A DNA stretch of 18,869 nucleotides from Helicobacteraceae bacterium (GCA_024635885.1 JAGXIA010000038.1:1-18869), one strand, 5' to 3'. Positions 1-8,034 are shown, counted from the stretch's first letter. A program made the numbers and translations. The notes: generated by a model not told the origin, from the sequence alone.

Positions 1-1
1 A

Positions 2-547
2 AAATCATTAGCGACTATCTATAATGATATGGACTATCTCATAAAACAGAATCGTGTAAATTATAAAGATGAATTAATATGCTTAGAAGATTTTATTAAA
101 GATAGAGTCGAATATTTTGAACTTATATGTCAACTTAAAAACATATCCCTTTGTCTGTCTGTATCTACACAAACAGAGATTTTTTTCAATCCTACTAAAC
201 TGCAACGTATTATTGATAATACACTGTCTAATGCAATTAAATTTTCGTACAAAAACAGTAGAATAGAAATTACTATAAAAGAAGGGGAAGAGGGTGCTGT
301 TACAGTATCTTTTAAAGATTATGGACAAGGTATGAAAAATCCTGAAAAAATCATGGGTCGCTATTATCGTGAGGATGAACATAAAAATGGATTTGGTATT
401 GGTATGTGTATAGTAAAATCTATAATTGATGAAGCTAAGATTACTCTAAATATTACATCTAAACTATCCGAGGGCAGTACATTTACTTATATTATAAAAT
501 CGTCATTGATTCATAAAAAGAACTTAATTGAAAATTCTATCTTATAA
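2..547 (+). CDS. Sensor histidine kinase, C-terminal ATPase part (cut by window start)
   Basis: The frame is open from base 2, ahead of the first ATG at 29, so this is the 3' end of a longer gene. The visible 181 residues start in what looks like the second helix of the dimerisation domain (NDMDYLIKQ) and continue through a HATPase_c domain. The N box is NTLSNAIKFS, the G1 box is DYGQGM and the G2 box is GFGIGMCIVKSI. A GSTFTY strand closes the domain, followed by a short basic tail. The family autophosphorylates a histidine and passes the phosphate to a response regulator. The phospho-acceptor His, any sensor domain and any partner regulator lie upstream of the window, so the signal cannot be named. 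An RYYREDEH segment lies before the G2 box, within the ATP-lid region. Confidence 0.9.
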   Translation, partial: KSLATIYNDMDYLIKQNRVNYKDELICLEDFIKDRVEYFELICQLKNISLCLSVSTQTEIFFNPTKLQRIIDNTLSNAIKFSYKNSRIEITIKEGEEGAVTVSFKDYGQGMKNPEKIMGRYYREDEHKNGFGIGMCIVKSIIDEAKITLNITSKLSEGSTFTYIIKSSLIHKKNLIENSIL

Positions 548-589
548 ATATATGAATTGATTGTTTCTGATTCTTTTTAACACAATTGA

Positions 590-597
590 TGTACAAT
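590..597 (+). promoter_or_regulatory. Putative promoter -10 (TG-TACAAT) for the secreted hydrolase
   Basis: TG at 590-591 is followed directly by TACAAT at 592-597. An 11-base string, TGTACAATGCT, recurs exactly upstream of yajC at 5091-5101. No convincing -35 box is seen. Transcription would start near 604, downstream of the ATG at 596, which supports the later start at 620. Confidence 0.55.
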
Positions 598-607
598 GCT
601 AAAATAT

Positions 608-613
608 AAGGGG
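608..613 (+). promoter_or_regulatory. Ribosome binding site that fixes the hydrolase start at 620
   Basis: AAGGGG lies six bases upstream of the ATG at 620. The in-frame ATG at 596 has no such site and sits inside the predicted -10 box. Confidence 0.6.
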
Positions 614-619
614 TGTATT

Positions 620-1363
620 ATGAAAAAACTTTTACTTATTTTAGCTTTAGCGGCTTCGTTGTTTTCAACTGAACTTACTATCACATCTGAAGATGGGTTT
701 GAACTTCATGGCTGGTTGGATAAACCTGTCCTTGCAAACAAATCAGTTCCTATTGTACTTTTTGCACATCAGTTTGGGGCGGATCATTCTACTTGGAATG
801 CTCTTGCCAAAGAGTTTAACAACAAAGGGTATGCAACACTCAGTGTAGACCTCAGAGGGCATGGAAAATCAATACTCCAAAACAACAAAGAGAACAAAGT
901 AATCAATGATGCAAGAATGGATCATATTAAAGAAGCTTTGGTACAGAGTGACAAGAAAATTGGCTTTGAAAAAATACCCTCAGACCTAATGGCTTGGCTT
1001 GAACATATAAGTGAAGACAAAACAATCGATATGAAAAAGCTATATCTCTTTGGTTCTTCTTTGGGAGCTGGGAGCATTATCCCTCTGCTTGGTGAGTATG
1101 AAACAAAAGGTCTTGTAGCCATATCAGCAGGCAAACCCGAAGCATTAGCAGAAGATATAGATATGGTACTTGCCACTTCCATGACAAAAATACTCTTTAT
1201 AGCTTCAAAAAATGACCCCCTCGGAGCTACAAACAGAACTATTGAATATGAAAAAAAATCTATTCTAGGTACATCTTTGATTATCTATGGCAATGGTCAT
1301 GGCACAGTGTTATTGCCCGAAGTGAAACCTTATATATTTGCTTTTATAAGTAATATCAAATAG
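620..1363 (+). CDS. Exported alpha/beta-fold serine hydrolase
   Basis: From the ATG at 620 the product is 247 residues. It begins with a signal peptide (MKK, then a hydrophobic run to about residue 15), with cleavage likely near residues 16-18, so the mature enzyme should be periplasmic or secreted. The fold is marked by an oxyanion-hole HQFG at 50-53, a VDLRGHGKS loop at 76-84 and the nucleophile elbow GSSLG at 145-149 (Ser147). Asp199 (KND) and His227 (GNGHG) complete a plausible triad. The family covers esterases, lipases and dienelactone-hydrolase-like enzymes, and the substrate cannot be read from sequence. The gene appears monocistronic, with its own promoter, and ends 3 bases from the convergent DUF3050 gene. 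Beginning at 596 would put MLKYKGCI in front of the signal peptide, which I consider wrong. Confidence 0.85.
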   Translation: MKKLLLILALAASLFSTELTITSEDGFELHGWLDKPVLANKSVPIVLFAHQFGADHSTWNALAKEFNNKGYATLSVDLRGHGKSILQNNKENKVINDARMDHIKEALVQSDKKIGFEKIPSDLMAWLEHISEDKTIDMKKLYLFGSSLGAGSIIPLLGEYETKGLVAISAGKPEALAEDIDMVLATSMTKILFIASKNDPLGATNRTIEYEKKSILGTSLIIYGNGHGTVLLPEVKPYIFAFISNIK

Positions 1364-1366
1364 GTA

Positions 1367-2143
1367 CTATTTTTTAATTTCCGCTAAGACACCGTCCCAA
1401 AATTTTATTCTTGCCTGGATAGCCTGCAAAGCAGCTTCTTCTGCTTGGGCAATCTTAACTGCATCGCCTTCACATAAGAGTTCCAACATTCTTAGTGACA
1501 TCGGACCATGAAAATCTCCATCAAGAAGAATATGACGATCTAAATAATAATGAAAGACTTCAGCCTGCTCTCGAGAGATTTTCATTTTATCGAGCAGTGC
1601 ACGGAACATTTCTGGAATAATATGTTCTCTACCCAAGGCAAATGCTGCCGCAATAACGTGCGGTTTGTCACTGTTTATAAAACCAAAAGTGGTTTGCATA
1701 AACTCTTTTGCTGCAGAAGGTACGGGAGTGGTTTGTAAAGCTGTCTCAAAAGAATTTGCTGCTACATTTGCAATGAACTCTTTAATAAGTTTGTTACTGC
1801 CTTCTTTTACTTCTTCCATAGCCAAAGTATAAAGATTAAAATGACTTGTGTAAGTTGGCGTACCGTCTTTTAGAGGAATACCTTCATCAGACTCTTCTTC
1901 AAGAACAATATCATTTATAAAACGTTGAACTTGCGCGTCACCGTGTGGAAGCCATGGTGTTCTTGCCGGAGCAATGTTGTTTTGTAAGTATTTAACTAAA
2001 GACATAAAGTCCCAGACAGAATAAATATGGTGTTGCATAAAAATTGTTAGATCGTCCATATTTGAAACTGCGGCATATATTGGGTGATTTTTAAGTTCTT
2101 CTCTTAATTTTTTAATGTTTTCAAGTGGAAAAGGTGTCATCAT
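1367..2143 (-). CDS. DUF3050 family protein, haem-oxygenase-like helical fold
   Basis: A 258-residue soluble protein with no signal peptide. Landmarks match what I know of DUF3050: FMQHHIYSVWDFMSLVKYLQ (35-54), a PWLP turn, INDIVLEEESDEG (76-88), SHFNLY (100-105), ALGREHIIPEMF (169-180) and LDRHILLDGDFHGP (201-214). The family is annotated as haem-oxygenase-like but has no assigned reaction that I know of. The conserved acidic and His residues (E82-E84, H101, E173, H204, D208, H212) fall in an order like the metal ligands of haem-oxygenase-like diiron oxidases. That metal role is inference. The coding strand starts ATGATG, and a GAG-containing Shine-Dalgarno lies about six bases upstream of the first ATG. 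The gene is alone on the minus strand, divergent from trkA and convergent with the hydrolase. Confidence 0.85.
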   Translation of the reverse strand: MMTPFPLENIKKLREELKNHPIYAAVSNMDDLTIFMQHHIYSVWDFMSLVKYLQNNIAPARTPWLPHGDAQVQRFINDIVLEEESDEGIPLKDGTPTYTSHFNLYTLAMEEVKEGSNKLIKEFIANVAANSFETALQTTPVPSAAKEFMQTTFGFINSDKPHVIAAAFALGREHIIPEMFRALLDKMKISREQAEVFHYYLDRHILLDGDFHGPMSLRMLELLCEGDAVKIAQAEEAALQAIQARIKFWDGVLAEIKK

Positions 2144-2205
2144 TTATTTCTCTTTTATTTTTTAAAGAAATTTTAACTGAACTTTCTAAAAGTTGAATAA
2201 AATAA

Positions 2206-2211
2206 ATTATA
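2206..2211 (-). promoter_or_regulatory. Putative -10 (TATAAT) for the DUF3050 gene
   Basis: Read on the minus strand, the AT-rich stretch contains TATAAT at 2211-2206, about 62 bases upstream of the start codon. The surroundings are very AT-rich, so a chance match is possible. Confidence 0.35.
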
Positions 2212-2258
2212 TATAACTGCAAAACTGAGGCTGATAAGAGAGTTTTATGGAAGATAGA

Positions 2259-2266
2259 TGTAGAAT
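2259..2266 (+). promoter_or_regulatory. Putative -10 (TG-TAGAAT) for trkA-trkH
   Basis: TG at 2259-2260 is followed by TAGAAT, the same TGTANAAT arrangement seen at 590, 5091 and 8027. Transcription would start near 2273 and give a leader of about 20 bases. TATAAA at 2270-2275 is a competing candidate. Confidence 0.4.
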
Positions 2267-2282
2267 TTTATAAAACATGTTC

Positions 2283-2287
2283 AGGAG
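2283..2287 (+). promoter_or_regulatory. Ribosome binding site deciding the trkA start
   Basis: AGGAG lies five bases upstream of the ATG at 2293. The TTG at 2290 would leave only two bases, so ATG at 2293 is the start. Confidence 0.7.
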
Positions 2288-2292
2288 ATTTG

Positions 2293-3618
2293 ATGGAGAT
2301 TATCATAGCTGGTGCAGGTATGGTTGGTTTTAGGCTTGCAACAACGCTAAGTGTAAAACATAATGTTACAGTTATAGATAAAAATGTTGATGCTATCAAT
2401 ATGCTTCAAGAACAGATAGATATTTTTTCTGTAATAGGCAACGTAGAAGATCCCTTAACTTACAACTCTCTTTTGGGGAAGAATGTTGACTTATTCATCG
2501 CCGTTACGGACAGTGATGAAACAAACATTATCTCATGTCTTATTATAGATGAAAGTGTGAAGGTAAAAGATAAAATTGTAAGGCTGAGAAATTCTTTCTT
2601 TGCTAAAAGCTCCATTGCTCTTAAGCTGGGCATTACAGAAGCTGTATTCCCTATAACACGAACCGCAGATTCAGTAAAATCATTGCTTGAATTTCCAAAA
2701 GCAAATAGTGTCAAAAGAGTAAATCAAAGCGATTTGCGGCTTATTTCCATACGGGCACAGCACAAAGCACAAGACTATATCACTACACAAATGTTTAATA
2801 CTGAGCAGTTTTCAGTCATCGGCATTGAAAGAAATAAAGAATTTTTTATACCAAAATTTGATGAAGTGATAAAACCAAATGATCTTGTATATTTTTTTGG
2901 AAATCCTAAAGAGATTAAATCTATGTGTTCACGCATGGATACACAAATGCCAAAAATAATCAAGAATATTATTGTTTTCGGTGCCGATCCTTTAGGTATT
3001 GAAATTGCGAAAAAACTTGTAGCACCCAGTGTTAGCATAAAACTCATTGAAAGAAACCTTGAAAAATGTAAAATTGCTGCTCAAATTCTTCAGAATGACG
3101 TCACCATAATCAGCAGTCAGTACGGCAATGAACGCTTGATTAAGGAAGAGGGGCTGCAAAATGCCGATATGATGATTGCAACTTCTAAAAATGATGAAGA
3201 AAATATCGTGAAATGCATTGAAGCCAAAGAATATGGAGTAGAAAAAGTAGTTGCTATAAACAACGACCCGCAAAAGTATGCCTTAATGCATAAGTTGGGT
3301 ATTGTAGTGGTCAGAGGGCAAAAGAATAATGCTTATTATTCAATCATTGAAAAGATAGGTTCCAGTTCTATTGTTAACAGCCGTCTTTTTTGCGGTGGGA
3401 GTGCCGTGGGACTGACTAGGATAATCTATGCAGATTCTACATTGATTGGAAAAATAATTAGCCCATATAAGTATGATGGACCCTACTGTATCTATATCCG
3501 GGCAGATAGAATTTTTATTTTCGATGAACCTTTTACAGTTGAAGCTGATGATTATATTATGGCTTTTTGTAAAGTTGAAGAGGAGGAAAAGGTAGGAAAA
3601 TGGATATACGCTCTTTAA
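2293..3618 (+). CDS. trkA: Trk potassium uptake regulatory subunit TrkA
   Basis: A 441-residue cytoplasmic protein with the four-part TrkA layout. The first NAD-binding RCK_N domain covers about 1-120, with GAGMVG at 7-12 and a ribose-contacting Asp29 at the end of the second strand. An RCK_C domain follows at about 140-215. A second RCK_N covers about 223-345 (FGADPLG at 229-235, Glu253), and a second RCK_C covers about 360-430. The family forms a ring on the cytoplasmic face of TrkH and gates potassium flow in response to nucleotides. The second glycine motif is GADPLG, with Asp in place of the middle Gly, so nucleotide preference may differ between the two halves. The last 19 bases overlap trkH, which fits coupled translation of a two-gene operon. 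Confidence 0.95.
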   Translation: MEIIIAGAGMVGFRLATTLSVKHNVTVIDKNVDAINMLQEQIDIFSVIGNVEDPLTYNSLLGKNVDLFIAVTDSDETNIISCLIIDESVKVKDKIVRLRNSFFAKSSIALKLGITEAVFPITRTADSVKSLLEFPKANSVKRVNQSDLRLISIRAQHKAQDYITTQMFNTEQFSVIGIERNKEFFIPKFDEVIKPNDLVYFFGNPKEIKSMCSRMDTQMPKIIKNIIVFGADPLGIEIAKKLVAPSVSIKLIERNLEKCKIAAQILQNDVTIISSQYGNERLIKEEGLQNADMMIATSKNDEENIVKCIEAKEYGVEKVVAINNDPQKYALMHKLGIVVVRGQKNNAYYSIIEKIGSSSIVNSRLFCGGSAVGLTRIIYADSTLIGKIISPYKYDGPYCIYIRADRIFIFDEPFTVEADDYIMAFCKVEEEEKVGKWIYAL

Positions 3619-5051
3619 AAAATATTTTTAAACTTTTGTCTGTTATTGGCTTGTCGCTCAGTGTTTTTTTTATGATGCCTATTATTTTTGGCTTTATTTT
3701 TGATGAGGCATATGGAAGATTTTTAATTTTTGACGGGCTTTTATTTTTAATAAATTTATTTTTTTACTTAATCTTACTAAACCATAAAGTCGAGTTGAGT
3801 ATTAAGCAAGGTATTGTCTTTGTAAACACCATATGGGTTTTGCTCGCATTTGCAGGTGCTGTACCCTTGTTGCTTTACACGGATGTTACCTTAGCTCAGG
3901 CTGTTTTTGAGTCTGTAAGTGGTTTTACGACAACGGGCTCGACAATTTATTGCGATGTTGAGGTATTGCCAAAAATGATTTTAATGCATAGAAGTCTTAT
4001 GCAGTGGTTAGGAGGGATGGGAATCATAGTTCTAGGAGTAGGACTTTTTTCTCTTATTAATCCGAGTGGCTCTCTTACTCTTTTCAGGGCTGAATCAACA
4101 GGCCTTAAAATGGAGAAAATGACACCGAAAATTAAAGATACTGCTTTACGTATTTGGGGAGTTTACGTATTCCTTACCTTGTTTAATGCAATCTTGCTGA
4201 AACTTGAAGGAATGAGTTCTTTTGATGCCTTAAACCACGCCTTCTCTACTATTTCTACCGGTGGATTTTCTACTAAAAATGCATCTATGGGGTATTTTGA
4301 CAACCCTATGATACTCTGGACGACAACACTGTTTATGATTCTTTCAGGCATCAACTTTTTGGCGCATCTTAAACTTTTTTCTGGTGATTTGCGCGGCTAT
4401 AAATCAGAAGAAGTAAAATGGTATATAGTTATCTTTTTAATTTTGTCTGTTATGTTGTCACTTCAGCATATCTCTCACAGTGATGATGCCGTGATGTATT
4501 CATTGACCCACACATCATTTACTATCGCCTCTATAATGACAACGACAGGATTTGCTTCACTTGATTATTCCTTATGGGGACAAGGAGCAATTGCAGTTAT
4601 TGTTGTTGCTATGCTTGTAGGAGGAAATGCCGGCTCAACTGCAGGTGGTGTTAAAGTGATTCGTTATGTTGTTGTCATTAAATCAATAATGGCAGACATC
4701 AAGCAAATTATTCACCCTAATGCGATTGTTAATATTTTTGTTGACAGAAACAGGATTCAAAATAAAGTACTGCATTCGACTTATGCTTTTGTCATGTTGT
4801 ATATGTTTAGCATACTGATTGTTATGCTTTATCTCTTCGCAAGTGGTTATGACCTTATGACTTCATTAAGTAGTGCACTCTCCGCAATTGGAAATATAGG
4901 ACCAGGTTTTTCCCTTACCGGACCAGCTGAAAACTATGCTTTTTTTGACAGTATGGATTTAAGTGTTTTGTCTGTAGCCATGATTATAGGAAGATTGGAA
5001 TTTTTTACGGTACTTTTGTTGTTTAGTCGAAATTTTTGGAAACAATTTTAA
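3600..5051 (+). CDS. trkH: Trk potassium transporter membrane subunit TrkH
   Basis: A polytopic inner-membrane protein of 483 residues, the same length as E. coli TrkH. The four pore-loop repeats are visible: TTTGSTI (110-116), TISTGGFST (217-225), MTTTGFAS (313-320) and SAIGNIGPGF (428-437). These carry the selectivity-filter glycines. LMQWLGGMGIIVLGVG (133-148) and GGNAGSTAGGVKVIR (341-355) are typical TrkH segments, and GRLEFFTVLLL near the C-terminus is the usual last helix. With TrkA it forms a potassium uptake system driven by membrane potential. Its ATG lies inside the end of trkA, preceded by the purine-rich GGTAGGAAA. The four-domain TrkA partner argues for Trk rather than Ktr. Confidence 0.96.
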   Translation: MDIRSLKNIFKLLSVIGLSLSVFFMMPIIFGFIFDEAYGRFLIFDGLLFLINLFFYLILLNHKVELSIKQGIVFVNTIWVLLAFAGAVPLLLYTDVTLAQAVFESVSGFTTTGSTIYCDVEVLPKMILMHRSLMQWLGGMGIIVLGVGLFSLINPSGSLTLFRAESTGLKMEKMTPKIKDTALRIWGVYVFLTLFNAILLKLEGMSSFDALNHAFSTISTGGFSTKNASMGYFDNPMILWTTTLFMILSGINFLAHLKLFSGDLRGYKSEEVKWYIVIFLILSVMLSLQHISHSDDAVMYSLTHTSFTIASIMTTTGFASLDYSLWGQGAIAVIVVAMLVGGNAGSTAGGVKVIRYVVVIKSIMADIKQIIHPNAIVNIFVDRNRIQNKVLHSTYAFVMLYMFSILIVMLYLFASGYDLMTSLSSALSAIGNIGPGFSLTGPAENYAFFDSMDLSVLSVAMIIGRLEFFTVLLLFSRNFWKQF

Positions 5052-5090
5052 ACTCTGATTTTATATTCAGTCTCGTGTTAATATAATTTT

Positions 5091-5098
5091 TGTACAAT
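5091..5098 (+). promoter_or_regulatory. Putative promoter -10 (TG-TACAAT) for yajC-secD-secF
   Basis: TG at 5091-5092 is followed by TACAAT at 5093-5098 and preceded by a T-run (AATTTT). The TGTACAATGCT string is identical to that at 590-600. A start near 5105 leaves a leader of about 26 bases with AAAGAGGA at 5114-5121 as ribosome binding site. Confidence 0.6.
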
Positions 5099-5130
5099 GC
5101 TGGGAATTTAATCAAAGAGGATACCTTTTC

Positions 5131-5397
5131 ATGGAAATTATAAGTCAACTATTACCGTTCGTATTTTTAATCGCAATTATGTATTTCGTAATTATTCGCC
5201 CACAACAAAAAGAGGCTAAAGCAAGAAAAGAGATGATTCAATCTCTTAAAAAAGGTGACAAAGTAATCACTAACGGCGGTTTCATAGTAGTTATACATAA
5301 ACTTGAAGACAACTTTTTAAGTGTTAAGATAAATGATGATGTAATCACAAAAATCACTAGAGATTCAATTGCTAAAAAGTACGAGGATGAAGCTTAA
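5131..5397 (+). CDS. yajC: Sec translocon accessory subunit YajC
   Basis: An 88-residue protein with one N-terminal membrane helix (about 5-22) followed by the family signature IIRPQQKEAKARKEM (21-35) and the KKGDKVITNGG turn (40-50), then a small beta-rich cytoplasmic domain. YajC co-purifies with SecDF and the SecYEG channel in bacteria. It is the first gene of the yajC-secD-secF operon. Its final 11 bases overlap the start of secD, so the two are probably translationally coupled. Confidence 0.96.
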   Translation: MEIISQLLPFVFLIAIMYFVIIRPQQKEAKARKEMIQSLKKGDKVITNGGFIVVIHKLEDNFLSVKINDDVITKITRDSIAKKYEDEA

Positions 5398-6952
5398 TTA
5401 TCGCATAGTCATTTTCGCTCTTGCGATAGTTTTTGGAATTTTCTTTTCCGCTCCATCTCTTTTTCAACTCAAAGATGGCAAAAAAGTTACTTTAGGTCTT
5501 GACCTCCAGGGTGGATTACACATGCTTTTAGGTGTAAAAACCGAAGAGGCAACAAAATCCCGCATAAAATCAATTGCTGCTAGTGTTAAAAATTTCAGTA
5601 ACAGAAATGATATTTTAGTTGATAGTCTTAAGTTTGATGCAACTACTACTTCATTTACTTTATTGGATGTTGATGACATTGAAAGTATGAATGACTTTTT
5701 AAAAGGCTTAAAAGGTTTAAATGTCTCCTTAGTTGGAGAAACTTACTCTTTATCATTAACTCCAGAAGAAATTATTCGTACTGAAGAACAGGCTGTTGAT
5801 CAAGCTATTGAGACTATACGAAACAGGCTTGACCAGTTTGGATTGGCTGAACCGATTGTAGCACGTCAAGGTGATGAGAAAATTCTTGTTGAACTTGCAG
5901 GTATAAAAAGTCAGGAAGAAGAACAACGCGCAAGAGAGCTTATCTCACGTGCTGCAAAACTTGAACTTATGGCTGTTGATGAAGAAAGAAATGCTCGTGT
6001 TTACAAGATGAGTGCTTCTGATGCTGCCGCATATGGCGATGTGATTTTAGAAGATGTGAAAAATCCTGCTATTAAGTACCTTGTTCGCGAAATTCCTATT
6101 TTAGATGGGAATATGCTGACAGATGCTTCAATGGGCTTTGATCAAAATAACAGACCGCTTATTAACTTCAAGTTAAATGCAGAAGGTGCTGAAATTTTCG
6201 GTGATTTTACCGGAAAAAGTGTTGGAAAAAGATTGGCAGTTGTTTTAGACGGTCAAGTCTATTCTGCACCAAACATAAATGAGCGTATCGGTGGCGGTTC
6301 AGGTCAAATTTCGGGAAACTATACTGTAATGGAAGCAAAAGATTTATCTATCGCTCTTCGTTCAGGTGCGCTTTTAGCTCCGATTTATTTGATGGAAAAA
6401 CGTTCAGTCGGACCAAGTTTGGGTGCTGACAGTATTAAAGCCAGCATGGTTGCTCTTATTGGCGGATTTATCTTAGTAATTGCTTTTATGCTTATTTATT
6501 ACAGAGCAGCCGGTGTGATTGCAAATATTGCACTGATTGCTAATTTATTTATTATATTGGCAGTTATGTCACTTTTTGGTGCGACGTTAACCCTTCCAGG
6601 TATGGCGGGTATTGTCCTTACTGTCGGTATGGCAGTAGATGCAAATGTTATTATCTCTGAGAGAATCCGAGAGTTGATCTATGAGGGTAAGTCTATGCAT
6701 AAAGCTATTGAAGAGGGTTATTCAAATGCTATGCGTGCAATTTTAGATGCAAATATTACTACTCTTATTGCTGCTGTTGTTTTATACGCTTATGGAACCG
6801 GTGCTATTAAAGGTTTTGCTATTACTATCAGTATTGGTATTTTGGCTTCTATGCTTACTGCAATTCTTGGTACTCATGGAATCTACCAAATGTTAGAATC
6901 TAGAATTCAAAAAAGTCACAACAACCGTTTTTGGTTTGGAATTAAAGGTTAA
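5387..6952 (+). CDS. secD: Protein translocase subunit SecD
   Basis: A 521-residue inner-membrane protein. A first helix (about 7-24) leads to the conserved LGLDLQGGLHMLLGV (36-50). The periplasmic P1 domain includes ETIRNRLDQFGLAEP (142-156), and SGQISGNYTVMEAKDLSIAL (305-324) precedes the membrane bundle. That bundle carries five further helices and the AVDANVIISERIRE motif (416-429), whose Asp418 belongs to the proton-conducting region. SecD with SecF uses the proton gradient to pull substrates through SecYEG from the periplasmic side. I chose the ATG at 5387 (MKLNYRIVIF), inside the yajC end, because it gives the usual N-terminus. The upstream in-frame TTG at 5369 adds six residues and has no better binding site. 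Its GAGG abuts the chosen ATG, so initiation probably relies on coupling to yajC. Confidence 0.95.
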   Translation: MKLNYRIVIFALAIVFGIFFSAPSLFQLKDGKKVTLGLDLQGGLHMLLGVKTEEATKSRIKSIAASVKNFSNRNDILVDSLKFDATTTSFTLLDVDDIESMNDFLKGLKGLNVSLVGETYSLSLTPEEIIRTEEQAVDQAIETIRNRLDQFGLAEPIVARQGDEKILVELAGIKSQEEEQRARELISRAAKLELMAVDEERNARVYKMSASDAAAYGDVILEDVKNPAIKYLVREIPILDGNMLTDASMGFDQNNRPLINFKLNAEGAEIFGDFTGKSVGKRLAVVLDGQVYSAPNINERIGGGSGQISGNYTVMEAKDLSIALRSGALLAPIYLMEKRSVGPSLGADSIKASMVALIGGFILVIAFMLIYYRAAGVIANIALIANLFIILAVMSLFGATLTLPGMAGIVLTVGMAVDANVIISERIRELIYEGKSMHKAIEEGYSNAMRAILDANITTLIAAVVLYAYGTGAIKGFAITISIGILASMLTAILGTHGIYQMLESRIQKSHNNRFWFGIKG

Positions 6953-6954
6953 TT

Positions 6955-7926
6955 ATGGAATTTTTTAAATATACAAGAACCTTTAATTTTATGGGCAAGT
7001 CTAAAAAAGCTTTAGTACTCTCGGTACTTCTGGTTTTAGCTTCTTATGCTCTCTTGGTAACAAAAGGTCTTAACTATGGTGTTGACTTCGCTGGTGGAAC
7101 GATAGTTCAGGTTAAGTATGACAAGACGGCTCCTATTGATGAGATGAGAGAAAAACTTAAGTCTAACATTCTTTTCGACGGTGCTACAATAACTGAATTT
7201 GGCGCACCTGATGAAGTTGTTATTCGTATGAAGAGTACTACTGGAAATGTTACCGTTGATGTTGGTGATGTGACTAGAGAAGCTTTAACAGGTACAGGTA
7301 ATTATACAATCCGTCGTGTTGATATTGTAGGTCCAAAAGTAGGTTCAGAACTAAAAGAGAAAGGGATAATGTCTTTAGTATTTGCTATTCTTGGAATTTT
7401 GGTTTATGTAGCATTTAGATTTGAATGGAGATTCGCTGTAGCTTCTATAGTGGCGCTTGTCCATGATATTTCTATTGCACTTGGTGCCATTACTCTTGTG
7501 GGTTTAGATGTAAATCTTGATGTTCTTGCTGCTCTTCTCACGATTCTAGGGTACTCTCTAAACGATACGATTATAGTATTTGACCGTATTCGTGAAGGGA
7601 TTACTGATTCTAGAAACGTTGCATTGTCTGATACAATAAATGAGTCTATTACTAGAACCTTAGCAAGAACAACATTGACTTCACTTACAACTTTCTTTGT
7701 TGTGTTTACTCTGTTTATGTTTGGCGGTGAGATTATACATGCCTTCTCTTTTACACTTCTCGTGGGTATCGTAGTGGGTACATATTCTTCTGTTTTTGTT
7801 GCTTCACCTATCCTTCTATGGTTTGGTTTTGATGTGAAAAACTACCATAATAAGTTGGCAGAAAAAGCAAAAAGAGAAGCAGAAAAACAAAGAATGCGTG
7901 ACCAGTATGAATCTGGAGTTATGTAA
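6955..7926 (+). CDS. secF: Protein translocase subunit SecF
   Basis: A 323-residue inner-membrane partner of SecD. The first helix (about 18-36) is followed by NYGVDFAGGTIVQVKY (40-55), the periplasmic loop, and then five helices beginning after VGPKVGSELKEKG (125-137). LTILGYSLNDTIIVFDRIRE (195-214) is the SecF counterpart of the SecD proton-path motif. The C-terminus is a charged cytoplasmic tail of about 30 residues (KREAEKQRMRDQ). It starts two bases after the secD stop, with AAAGG six bases ahead of the ATG. It is the last gene of the operon, and a strong hairpin follows 21 bases after the stop. Confidence 0.96.
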   Translation: MEFFKYTRTFNFMGKSKKALVLSVLLVLASYALLVTKGLNYGVDFAGGTIVQVKYDKTAPIDEMREKLKSNILFDGATITEFGAPDEVVIRMKSTTGNVTVDVGDVTREALTGTGNYTIRRVDIVGPKVGSELKEKGIMSLVFAILGILVYVAFRFEWRFAVASIVALVHDISIALGAITLVGLDVNLDVLAALLTILGYSLNDTIIVFDRIREGITDSRNVALSDTINESITRTLARTTLTSLTTFFVVFTLFMFGGEIIHAFSFTLLVGIVVGTYSSVFVASPILLWFGFDVKNYHNKLAEKAKREAEKQRMRDQYESGVM

Positions 7927-7947
7927 ATAACGAAACTATTAAACTAT

Positions 7948-7979
7948 AAATAATTCCCAAAGTTATTTGGGAGTTATTT
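7948..7979 (+). terminator. Near-perfect 14-bp hairpin terminator after secF
   Basis: The arms 7948-7961 and 7966-7979 pair over 14 positions with a single G-T wobble and a four-base loop (GTTA). The centre is CCCAAA/TTTGGG. The ends are A/T-rich, so the arms themselves supply A- and T-rich tracts on either side. This could allow termination in both directions, but the classic uninterrupted T-run is short. Confidence 0.75.
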
Positions 7980-8026
7980 ATGCTCTGCTACTTATATCCT
8001 CTTCAGTCACCCCTTAAGATACTTTT

Positions 8027-8034
8027 TGTATAAT
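8027..8034 (+). promoter_or_regulatory. Putative promoter -10 (TG-TATAAT) for the DUF6394-leuS run
   Basis: TTTTTG immediately precedes TATAAT (8029-8034), the best match to consensus in the window. It lies about 40 bases upstream of the ATG at 8073, with AAGGA at 8062-8066 as ribosome binding site. It sits after the secF terminator and probably drives the genes that follow. Confidence 0.65.

Noticed and set aside
596..619. Upstream in-frame ATG for the secreted hydrolase
   Set aside because: It lies within the predicted -10 box and lacks a ribosome binding site. It would place extra residues before a clean signal peptide.
2290..2292. TTG as an alternative trkA start
   Set aside because: It is only two bases from AGGAG. 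The ATG at 2293 is spaced correctly.
5369..5386. TTG as an alternative secD start
   Set aside because: It adds six residues to the usual MKLNYR N-terminus with no Shine-Dalgarno in its favour.
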